Shown here piece by piece: positions 23,325 to 33,900 of a stretch of 64,000 nucleotides of DNA (position 1 is its first letter; each line of letters begins with the position of its first letter). The notes under the pieces were generated by a model, which saw only the letters and a program-made list of their open reading frames with translations, had not been told where the DNA came from and searched no databases. A program made the position numbers and the translations under genes. Location of the stretch: contig NW_020290052.1 of assembly GCF_003144195.1 (NCBI RefSeq), positions 55,910-119,909 of the forward strand, in the 5' to 3' direction. This DNA is from Ceraceosorus guamensis (Eukaryota; Basidiomycota; Exobasidiomycetes; Ceraceosorales; Ceraceosoraceae).

Positions 23325-23875
23325 ATTGCAATACAAGCATTCGCACGAAAGCAAGCTAGCCCAGAACTCGAGTCCAAGTCGCCCTGTCCCGCTCGAAGGA
23401 TTGATATCTGGTCTGGTGCAAGCCAGGCCAGATTGCTCAAGCTCTCGAATGTGCATGACGCCAGCTGCACGCCCTGACTCGCCTTCGGCAACCTACCATC
23501 CACCTGCAGCACAGAATCCCTGAAATGGAGGCATTGACCAAGCCTCCATCATCTTGACAGCGAGATCTCTGTTTGATCAAATGGTTCGCAATTGAACACA
23601 GCGAGAGAAATCTGTTTGGCAAAATGGTTCGCAATTGAACACTCGAATGAACATCCGACTGTCGCTACCTCACTGACGACACGGCGCGCGAAGAAAATTT
23701 GTCATGAGATACCTCTAGATGGCAAAAGGTGCCATTGCGCAAAGATGGAGTACCGGTGAATGCCATTTCTGTTCTATGTCGTGGATTACAAGAGACGCCG
23801 TCACTGCGGAGCGCATTCCTAGACGACTCCAATCGGACACGTCTCCTTAAATTTCGGATATTCCACTGCAAAGAC
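23325..23875. other. Intergenic, convergent 3' ends
   Basis: Lies between the phosphatase and acyl-CoA oxidase stop codons. Besides the two-unit tandem repeat at 23558-23641 I see nothing coding. Confidence 0.6.
23558..23641. repeat. Two-unit imperfect tandem repeat
   Basis: Units of 41 and 43 nt (23558-23598 and 23599-23641) both start CAGCGAGA and both end in AAATGGTTCGCAATTGAACA. They differ by small indels in the middle. The repeat sits between two convergent 3' ends. Confidence 0.85.
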
Positions 23876-26506
23876 TCAAAGCTTGCTCTGAGGCAGCGTG
23901 CCGTCCATATCAAGGACGTCGCTGTCAATGTCGACGTTCCACTTTGTCGAGTTCAAGGGGTCGCGCACGGCATGTTCAAAGAGGCGCTATCGAGGGGAGA
24001 CAAGAAAAGAAAGTCGTCTGAGCATTTGCGAAAGCAGGGAGTCGAGCGCAATCAGCACACTGTCCTTGTACTCACCTCGTACACGTCTCCCTTGGACGAA
24101 CCCAGATCGCTGTTGAGGAGCCAATCAGGAATAGCAAAGCTGTCTACGAGCGACACCGCCTGAGGTCTGATGGAGTGCATAGCCTCTTGAATCTTGGCGG
24201 ACAACAAACTGTACTGTTTGGGCGTGATGTATCCCGAGCTCATAAACTCTGCGCCTTCCTCGTGCATCGTGTGGGCGCAATACAAGAGCAAGAGGTGCTG
24301 CATCACCGTCCGAAGAGCTGGCCGACTGTTTAGCGCTTCGTCCTTCAAGATGGCCATACTGAAGTTGTACACGATCAAGGCCTGCGAATGAGCCTTGCTG
24401 CACTTGTAAAGCTCGATCAACAGGCTGTTCCAGGACCTCTTCGCCGGCCCGTCGCGCAGCTCAAGCGTCTCTTTGACGAGCCAAGCTGCTCGGTGCCCGA
24501 ACGCCTTGATGAAGAAGATGGGGTCCATCAGGTCTCCGCTGAACTCGATTGTCGCCTTCGCGTTGGGGTCGCGCAGATAAGAGCGCATGTAGTCCACAGT
24601 GAACGACTTTGGCGGTCCCTCGAGATCCTTGTATAGTGAGCGCATGGTCTTGAGCAAGTACCGACTCGTCTGTTGCGAAAGCATGTAGCTGTCGCCTTCC
24701 CATGTCACGTTGGGCAAGTAGTCGTTGTACAACGACGACAGTCCGCTCGCGAGCGAGAACCCGTGTCCTCCACAGGCTCTGCGGCATGTCTCGATAGCCT
24801 CTGCAGCTTCGATGGTGGTGAGCGCCTTGAGTCCAGATGACGAGGCATGAGTCTCGGCCAACAGCGACAGATCCTTGTTGTCGATGAGCGACACATTTTC
24901 TTGATATAGCTGGAACATGTAGAGAGCAGTGTAGTGGAAGGCAAATGCTAAAAACAATGGGAAGAGTGCTGCCAGTCAGCGGGCTGCCAGTCGTGACCCT
25001 TTCCTAAGGACATTCCACTTACCTTTGGCGAGAACAGGGAAGATTCGTGCTTGAACCATTGTGTAGTCGAGCACCTGACTCTCGACCTTCTTGCCCGATG
25101 CAGAAAAGACTGGGGCATCCCTATCTGCGAATTGGCGTCGAATGCTGCAGTAGCGACTGTGCAGGCCAACAAACAGTTGTGGTCAATTATGATCGAGCAG
25201 ACGACAAGCGAGCACGTCGGTGCGGGCTCACATAGCCACAGTCGCTGATCGCATCAAAATCGTCCTGGCGTCTTGCACGATATTTGCCCGGACCTGCAAA
25301 CCATATCGAAAAAGCAAGTCAGCGAACGTGGAATTCGCAACACGAGCTGATGGAACGTCCGACGCACCCAAGTAAGCGTACCATAGGTGAGCGCCGCATT
25401 CTGAGGAGGTACGTAGACAGCAGTATCCAGGTCCACCTTGGCAAATTTGGCGAGCTGATTGAAGTGAGGTACGCGAACGTGATCAAGCAGCAAGAATCCA
25501 TTGTCCGTAGTCTGGTAGCCTTGCTTGGGTCCGATGTCGCCAATCGTGCAGCCGGGAAGCATCTCTCTAGTCTTGGGATCTCTGATGGGAACCACAAAAG
25601 GATGGGGTCCATAAGACTTGCCTTTGAGAACGAGCTGAGCCATGACGATTGCGTGCGTCGCCGATCGTCCCAAACCTCCAATCCACCACTTGCTCGCGGT
25701 CAGCGATGGCGAGTGGATCTCGTACTCCTTCGCTTCTTCGTCGTACGTCGCAGTAGTCTCGAGGAACTGCACATTGCTTCCATGACCCAGCTCCGTCTGC
25801 GCATAGCAACCAATAATGTCGAAACGCCTTGCAGGCTCCAAAAAGGCTTCCTGCTGCTCTGGCGTGCCCATTCTCTCAAGAGTCGTCAAGAACATCTGCA
25901 AGAAGAAAAGCATAGGCGCGATGAGCTAAGCAGCCGAGCACTTTCACCACTGCAGCCACTGTGCGTACTCACGCTCTTGTGCAAACCAAAAGGACCTGGG
26001 ATGATGGGCCACGAAAGCTCAGCGCCATTATCAAAGAGCCTGACGGCCCACAGCCATTCCGCTGCGCTCTACTCACCTGGCAAGTCGCACAGCTTCTCGG
26101 CGTGTGCGATGGTGTTCGAGTCCCAGTTGTGCTCTCTGGCAAGCACAGCCAGTCGCTTGTCCTTCTTGAGCGCAGCTCTAAACTTTTCCACTCTGCCCAT
26201 GTAGTTGAGGCCGCTCTTGTCAAGGGCAGGGTCTTTCGACAAGAGCTCGACGAGCTGCGCTTGACGTTCCAGATACTCTTTGCCATACAGGTACTCCGTC
26301 ATTTGACCCACATCAAAGGACTGCGACAGGTGGGGCAAGAAGGAGAGATGGAGACAGGCTCAGCTCAGATGCTCCGCGCGCCACCGAGACGACCCCCTTG
26401 CTAATGCACTCACCGCCTTTCTGCGCTCGATCGCGAGCTGCTCTGGGCCATTCAAGCCGGCCGGCTTGAGATCGCTTGGGATCTGAATGAATGGTCCAGG
26501 CGCCAT
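23876..26506 (-). CDS. POX1: Peroxisomal acyl-CoA oxidase
   Basis: Eight exons on the minus strand: 26506-26414, 26320-26077, 25995-25973, 25895-25368, 25293-25232, 25156-25023, 24947-24076 and 23986-23876. They join in frame to 688 aa, normal for the family. The third exon is only 23 nt and restores LPGPFGLHKS. Signatures include CYAQTELGHGSNV (FAD/acyl-CoA region), KWWIGGLGRSATHAIV, YGTLTWVRANIVQDAR built across the fourth intron, RYCSIRRQF, ESQVLDYTMVQARIF and CRRACGGHGF. The last exon ends in SKL, a canonical PTS1 signal. The enzyme catalyses the first, H2O2-forming step of peroxisomal beta-oxidation. One donor is the less usual GTGCGT. The unspliced frame after exon 7 stops within a few codons and would hide the SKL, so the last exon matters for predicting location. 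Confidence 0.93.
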
Positions 26507-27084
26507 TTTGGCGAAAGCTTGGTTCAAGCTTTGAGAGCAACGGGAAGCACGGATCAGAGAAGCTCTGGCAAAGCAGGGCAAGGCAAGGAATATAGCTTCA
26601 ACGGGATGCAGTTGGGTTACGCGTGTCTTGTGCGGCTCAGATATGGAGTCACGAGCTTGGAGAGAATCTGTGATGCAGAACAGAGATAGAAGGAAGGTGG
26701 ATGATGAAGAGCAGATGGAGTGACGAATCCCAGATGTCCATGCGCCGCTGGCATCAAGTCACTGCATGGTGACTGATGAGTCTTTTACAGAGATTGACGC
26801 AAGCACGCGCCGCGCCCTTCGAACATCTCCAGACCTGTTCGGCAACGACGGTCAACTCGGTCCGGTTCGGGTTCTGGACCCCTGCTGATGAGCTCAGTAT
26901 ACGTATGCGCGGGTGCAGCAGCAGCAGCAGCGTGTGGCGTATTTGTTTGCGCGTTCACCACCAGCAGCAGCATTCGCATCGCTTCGCATGCTGCTGCTGC
27001 TTGCTGCTCTTCTGCGGCTGCTGATTCGCTGTGCCCGCTCCCCAATCCGTCTTCCGCAGAGAGCATGCGCATACGCAACGTCAC

Positions 27085-27085
<1 letters not shown>

Positions 27086-27129
<44 letters not shown>
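27086..27129. repeat. Poly-C homopolymer, 44 nt
   Basis: Forty-four consecutive C, preceded by ACT and followed by TCTTTTTTCTC. The complementary G44 could form G-quadruplexes. The exact length is uncertain because homopolymers of this size are poorly sequenced. Confidence 0.9.
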
Positions 27130-27135
<6 letters not shown>

Positions 27136-27276
27136 TTCTCAGCATGGAAGCTCACTTCTCATAACGAATGCTCCACTCCAGTCAAAAGTCGCACTCACGG
27201 CCTAATCGTCGCATCAAGGACCCTCGGGGTGCGCGTGTGCGGATAATGATTGATAAGCACGCTCAGCTGCGCGCAG

Positions 27277-27277
<1 letters not shown>

Positions 27278-27313
<36 letters not shown>
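27278..27313. repeat. (CTG)12 trinucleotide repeat
   Basis: Twelve perfect CTG units about 150 bp downstream of the poly-C run, in non-coding sequence. Confidence 0.95.
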
Positions 27314-27314
<1 letters not shown>

Positions 27315-28203
27315 ACTTCGAGTCGCTTTCGGCACGTCGTTGTCCCGAGTGCCGGAAAGGTGATTATTCAGCGAGCAGGCGCCGGGTCAGCCAGCTACGC
27401 GCAGCGGTTGGTCACAATCACTCGATCACGATCCGAACGAAGGCTCAGCCAACTTCAACACTCCTCCAACTTGAGCAGACGTTAGGAAGGTGTTGACCAT
27501 TTTGTGGGGGCGCGTACATCCTTTTGCCAAATCGAAAGACAACGCATGGCTCATGCAGTGCATTGCAGGCACTCAGACTGCTTCAGAAAGGCTCACTTGA
27601 GTCGGTATTCGAGGCAATGGTCGAGCGAAAGGACATGAGCCGGGGAGCGCTCTTACAACGCATGACAGGTCACGGACTGCAAGCAGATGATCGTCATGAG
27701 GCGAGATGATGAAGAAGGGTGCTTTCGTTTCGAGGAGCAGATTCGCTCTTACGGAGTGTCAAGACGGGCAAATGTGATTCTGATCTTATTCTGATAATCG
27801 AATAGACTTGAGGGAGTGCTGGCGACGGTGCTGATGATGATGATGAGGTGAGAATGATGATGTGAGATTGTTGAGCGGTGATGTCGAGTAGCCTGCAGAT
27901 GATTGTGCGTTTGCGGTGGCGAAGGTGCTGATGATTCGGTGACAATGAGGAATGGAGCTTCGCCAGCGACCACGAGTGGATCGAGAATCGATGGAGAGTC
28001 GAGGGAGCTGATGGACTTGCGATGTTGATGAGGATAGACAGTGTGCTTGCGGATACAAAGAGAAAGTGGTGTTTCGTGGGCGGTCAGCCTCGGACACGTG
28101 GCGCTGTCTGGATAATGGCGGGCAGGAGTCGATTTGGCGCCAGTAAAAGCAGATGGCATACGTCGGGAGCTCGGGCATAGTGCGGCTTGAAAATGCGCCC
28201 ATT

Positions 28204-30998
28204 CTAATTAGACATGATAGGGCTGGCAGACGACCCGCTGCTGCCAGTCAAGCGAATCGCATGGTGAGTTGCTGGTTGCCCACGAGATGTTGAAGCGTGA
28301 AAGTCAAGGTCTAGAGGGTGACCAGCAGGCATGGATGTGCTGTGGGGCCTTAAAAGGGTAGGTGCCGCGCTCGCGACTCTGCGCAACCTACGGGAGGCTT
28401 GGGTAGCTTTGGGGCCTGATGAGACCCTTCTCCAGCGAGAAGCGCGAGAAACATAGCCACTTTTGGAGAGGCTAGCTGGCGTATGAATAGAGGGTGAGGG
28501 GCGCTCACTTACATTCTTGGAACAGCGCCGGCTGCCGTCCGTCGAGTCGTTGGGGTCCGAAATTTCAGTCGTCCCGTGATTGCGTTTGGATGGACTGAGC
28601 GAGGTGGGCGGCAAGGTGGGGCGCTGTACTTGCTGTGCGCTCGCATCGAGTCGCTGTGTTGCCGAGCGGTTCGCGCCCACGCTGCACTCAGTCATCGAGC
28701 CAGGAACACGCCAAGCAGGAGCCGCTCTGGGCTCGAACATTGCGCAGAGAGCTGCAAGGCTGACGAAGTCTGCATCGACGTGAGGCGAGGCGAGCGTAGT
28801 TTGGCCTAATCCAAAGCGGTTCCTGAGGGATAAAGCGCGAGCTTCTGATGCGGACCAGGATGAAACATCTTGACTAGCGCCCACATCGAGGAGCTTCCAT
28901 CACACACAAGAATAGGACAGCTGTTAGCTGAGGCCACCGTCGGCGCATCATGGCGTGTGAGACTTACACGGTCACCGGAAGCGCCTCTGCGATTTGGACC
29001 GGCGAGAGCTCGTTTCTCATCGCAGAAAGCGGTTGGGTTGATATTGCCGAAGACATCGCTTTCACGGTCGGACGGGGTGGTAGTATTGGCAATTATCGAC
29101 GAGTCGTCGTCTAGTCCGGCCCTTCGACGCGCAAATACCTGACGGTCGGATGAAGTGTGCGCAAAGAGCTCTAGCTGACGACGCCCTGGAGCACTGATAG
29201 GAACGGCAGCGCTGACTGTAGTCGTACGGTCATCAGCTGCTAGGAATGCCGTTGAGACAGAAGCAGCTTGTTGCGTAGAAGAAACGGTGGGCGCCTTTGC
29301 CTCTGCATCGCTGCTCCCATTGCTCTGATGGCCTTCGATGCCGAGAGAGAGAGAAACTGCGTGGTCCGAACGGCGTTGCGCAGCATTCACCCCATCCGAA
29401 GCAGACTGCATGCAGAGCGATGGTGGTGTGCGAGCGAAGGCCGGTGGTTCTGAGAGACGACGACGGGATGCAGCACAGTCGCCATCACCACATGCGCATG
29501 CGGTCAGTCGGCCTCGAGCATCTGTAGCTGGGGTAGCGCCATTTGGCGTGGGCTCAGCGCGCTCTTCGGCAGTGCTGATCGTTCCCAACGCCTGCGAACG
29601 ATCGACTTTGACAGCAATTGTCGGGCTGAATCCGATCTGCAACTTGGTAGCTCGTGCTGAGCTGGTACTCGAGCGGTTGCGCCCGGTGAAGTCCGCAACG
29701 CTGTGCGTGAGAGGTGTGGAATGAACGCTCTCCCCTGTCTGTCGCTTGGTGAAACCGTGCTCTTGGCGTGCAGCAAAATCGAAGGTAGTGTGACGGCGCT
29801 GACCATGCGGCATACGAGAAGCGCAAATGGTTGGTACCACGGAAGCTCTCGATGTGTGGCGACAAGTCGATGGCGAAGATGGCGAAGTCGATGCTTTGGA
29901 GCGATCCAAGAAGGACGGCACCGAATACAAGAAGTCGACACTTTGGTGCTTGTCATGCCCCTGACGACGGCGGTCATTGGAGCGATCAAGATCAGAGAAG
30001 CCAAGCCAAACGCCTCTCGAGCAATCTGGACTGCGAAACGCTGAGGTACGGGCACATCGTGCGCTGGCATAACGCCGCAGAAGGTGGTTGGTGTAAGGCG
30101 GCAGCTGGGGCACGGAGTCTCGCTCTCGTTGAGGGTGTCGCTGCTGCGGCAGAGGGCCCCAAGTCGTCAAAGCGCTGGCGCTCTGCGGCGGATAGCTTGT
30201 GCGCGCACGAAGAGGAAGCTGACGGAATATCGAGGTCCTAGGCTCGACTTCGGGAGTCCAATCCATGTCGCCCAGGTCTTGAACACTTGGATGTACATGG
30301 TGCGACCTGACTGGTTGAGTGGCAGGAACTGAGTCGACGCTGGGCTTGAGGGGGTCGACGGCATAATGTGCCGGTGCTGTAGTAGGCACTCGAGGGATTC
30401 GCATCATTTGAGCAGAAGAGTCGCGCTCAATGCTTTCTTGCGAGGAAGCAAGCAGCTCATCGACGATGCTGTCACCGGTAGTCTGATACAGCGATGGCGT
30501 TCTATCTGAGGAGCGGAAGCTGGCTTCTTCGTTGTCGTTCATTTTGGTCAGCTGTAGGCTGGTGGGTGGGAGACGTCGAATGCGTGCTGGAGATATGCTG
30601 TAACGGCCTCTGGTGTGCATCTCTTCTCTTCGAGAGGAGCGATTGAGGGAGCGTCCTCTGCGAGGTTCGGCTAACGACTCGTTCGAAGGATGAGAGCTAT
30701 GCTCTGGACTCATAGTGCCGGAGGCCTCGTTGACCTTGTGGGGAATCAGAGCTAGACTGGAAGCTCGTCGTCCAGCTCGAGTAGTGATCGACTGCCCTGC
30801 GCAGTTGTTTCTTGGCGAAGCGACGTTGGGTGGTTGGCTTAGAGGACGTACCTTGATGCGACCTTGAGTGTTGGAGGGAGGCTGAGCAAAGGTGTCGAGA
30901 TGAGGTTGAGGTGGCGCCGGAGCCATCTTATCAGGAATGAAGGTGGAGGATTGGTGTGAGGCATGTGCCTCCCCATCCTCAATATATGTATGTGGCAT
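28204..30998 (-). CDS. Unrecognised Ser/Arg-rich protein
   Basis: A minus-strand frame of 730 open codons starts at 30998, or at the in-frame ATG at 30926 (MAPAPPQPHLD). After GASGDR it meets a GTAAGT donor. Joining 28968 to 28893 removes a 74-nt intron (28894-28967) and continues in frame as LLDVGASQDVSSWSASEARA to the stop at 28204, giving about 907 aa from 30998. I do not recognise the family. The protein is rich in Ser, Arg, Thr and Pro and looks mostly disordered. One short motif stands out, DLGDMDWTPEVEPR, near residue 245; a DMDWTP-like motif occurs in several fungal nuclear-envelope proteins, but nothing else supports that link. No convincing membrane segment lies in this frame. A GTAAGT near 28513 could start one more intron, so the C-terminus is uncertain. 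Confidence 0.5.
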
Positions 30999-33900
30999 CG
31001 GCGCCTGCCAGGGACCTTGCGATCTTGACTAAGCTTTTGGACCTCGAAGTCGACGACGGTGGCCCGGTACAGCATACGACCGTGCTGAGCAGTCCCGGGA
31101 GGAAAGGATTTGAAGATTATTGGAGGTTTTGTTTGAATGGGGGCACCTATCGAAGAGTGTGGCTTCGGAGGTGACCACCCAATGGTGAATGGGATCGGAT
31201 CACTTCTGTGGCCGATGGCGAGGCAAGGACTTGCGCAGCTCCGACTGACCCACAAATGCGCTGCCCTATAAGTGTAGTTGGCGTCAGGCACTCGACCAGA
31301 CTGATGGCGTCCGCGGAGAGACAGGGACGGCGATGGGAAATATCCTGAGAGCAGAACGAGATATAGGCGCTCAAGTGAGCAGAAATCCTGAGAAAGAAGT
31401 CTAACGCAAATGACACAAGATTTGGCTTTCTTCGCACCTTTTCACCCCGAGAACAACACTTCTGGCAGTTCGCGCACGTGCCAAATTGTGAGAGGCACAA
31501 GAGCAATCACAATTTTACCTGATCTCTTCGTTTGCGCAGCGCGCCTCCCGCGTGAGGCTGTGTCTGGCCCGCGGATGTTGCTGCTCAGTGGGCTGAGCGT
31601 GATGCTTTCCGTATTTGAGCCTCGATCACGAAATCGTGCAGCTGCAGTCATACACAGACGATGTTCCCAGTCGCTCTCAGGTTGCTGGTTGACGTGCTCA
31701 GGTCTATGAGTCTTGGCCCCGGAGGATCGCGTGCGTGGTGAGCGATGGTCCCCACAAAGGGGTAGGTCGCTGTTTTCAATTTGTGTCGCAGAGACGCTAT
31801 TGGACTCCTGTATATGGAGAGAAGCAAAGCTCGGGTGGGACGTTGCGGCGCAATATAGCACGCCTTGAAACATCAGCCGACCATTTACAAGCTTATGTTG
31901 AATCAATCCTTGATTTTGATTGAGGACCAGGGTCGTAGGGCAAGTCGCGTCGACGGGAAGAATGCTATACAAGGTGCTTATTCCGGTCCTTCGACGTTTT
32001 TGGACCAAAGACATGTACGCCCGTCCACTTACTGCGCTCGCTAGCCGACCCTCAAGTCGAGTTTCGCTGATCAGCGTGATCGACCGCGCCAAATCAAAGA
32101 TGCTTGATTGTGACTTTGAACTAACTTGCGCGGCCATAGAAGAGAAGTCAGGGTCAGAGTAGGGAGCAGGCAAGACGATTAAAGTTGTTGTGACTTTGTG
32201 TTGTGACTTTGATTTGAGCACACTCACTTTGACGCCTAGCAAGTCGCCGGATCACGCAAGACGGCCAACCGATGTGCAACGGCCAAGGGAAGGTGGCACT
32301 TTGCGCTGTCGCTGGTGCGATTGGCGTTGTTGTGGCACGGAGCAGCAGCCTGGAGCGATCACAAGCCTCTTCTGGCTGTAGGATTTCATAAGTGATGAAG
32401 GAGCGTCCCTCTGCGCAGTCAGAAGACTATATCGGACAGCCGCGAATCGAACTTTATATGTAGTGCGTGGCTTGGGATCCCTCGTGCGCGGCTCCAAATT
32501 TGCGGAATTGGGAGGGAGCGCAGGTCTTTCAGGGCGCGCTATATAGCTAGGTTACGAGAACGAGGTTCAGAAGTTGTGAAATGCAAAGCTCCGAGGGAGA
32601 GCTCACCATTCTGCTGAATGCGTTTGAGACTGCGTGGCGCTCGTGAGGTACGCTTATTGCGGGACTCAGGCCGACTCAGTCGTGAGTGAGCAGTCTTGAA
32701 TCAAAGTAGCAGAAATCATCGAACTGCTGCATGGGTGCTCGCAACCTTGGTTGTCTCGTATGATGATAAGTCCCACTGTGACTGTGACTCACATCCTGCA
32801 TCCGTGGCGCGATCCGACGTCAAAATTCTTCACATCTTTGACAGAGCAAAGATAGCATCAGCAGTTTGAGTGTAGCTAGAGATGTGTGATTCGTGATTGG
32901 GTGCCACAAGTCGCGAGCAAATCCAGGAGATACCTCGTGCCGGCCGAGCTTGTGTCACTGCAAAGGTACTTCGGCGGGCGCATCTGTCGCAGCTAGGCAG
33001 CCATCCATGTACCCGGCGTCTTGCCATTCGCGTTGTTGTGCCCATTCACAATTGCGCCTTCTGATGTGCCACGCCTTGCCCCTGCCATCGTGCTGTGGAC
33101 CAACAAAAGCGTTGCCTCGCAGTCGTGCACGAGTGTCGGTCAAAGTCAAGCTCCTTATTAGTCGCTGCTGCGCTTCGAGCACCGAGGGGGTGATGTGATT
33201 GTTCAATTCATTGTGACGCACGATGACAGCGTCACACGCGACCGCAGCACCCGCTCGTGCGTGATTCACGAGGTTACAACTCGTGCCTGACTCACCAATC
33301 ACGACTGATTATGCGTATGTACCGTACATGCTGTACGAGCAGCCAGCAGAGCTTCTTCCGCGCTGCAAAAATCGCACCGCGGCGGAACCCTCGAGCGAGC
33401 ATGCATCACGCGTCGGCTGTGGGCGCCAAATACGGCAGCAGCTCCGGCAGGCCTTCTCTGTCCTACCATCACGTAAAGCGCAAAGCCGTCAATCACGGAA
33501 TCACGCGAATAATCACGAATGCAGCACGAGAACAACGCCTGGCTTGCATTTTGTTCTTCTGTCTTGCCTTTGTTGCTCTTCTCGCCCCACCTCGACGCCA
33601 CGCCACAATCTTGAATGGCAATGAATGCGGACCACGGTACTCGTCTCCTCGACCGCCTCTCGTTCAATGTGACTGTCCTATCACAACAAGCTAGTCCACT
33701 TCCACTCGAAGCTTCAGGTGCGGAATGTACCACCACGGTCCGACCATCTAGACCTAATTTGGGTCGTCGGTCGCCCGGCCATCTTCGTCGCAGCGGGGGA
33801 CAGGTGCCACTATCAGCGCGCCTAGATGGAGTCAAGAGTACCTGAGACCGATCAAGCGGTCCACATGCTGTGCTGCCCGACATCATGGCGCGCGGCTGTG

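Larger units (their letters stand above)
26507..28203. other. Repeat-rich intergenic region
   Basis: No gene is supported. Contents: clustered GCAGCAGCAG and CTGCTGCTG short runs (26916-27010), the 44-nt poly-C run, the (CTG)12 tract and a TGATGATGATG-rich stretch (27828-27862). The apparent open frames are products of these repeats. Confidence 0.6.

Noticed and set aside
26888-27246. Overlapping frames with poly-Pro or poly-Gly across the C44 run
   Set aside because: They are direct products of the homopolymer and the CAG/CTG clusters, open in several frames at once.
29504-30070. Minus-strand frame with two hydrophobic stretches inside the Ser/Arg-rich gene
   Set aside because: The main frame is open across the whole interval for 730 codons; no splice sites were found that would switch into this frame.
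31442-32242. 266-codon minus-strand frame
   Set aside because: No recognisable domain, no intron logic and composition like neighbouring non-coding DNA. It could be a lineage-specific gene, but I cannot support it.
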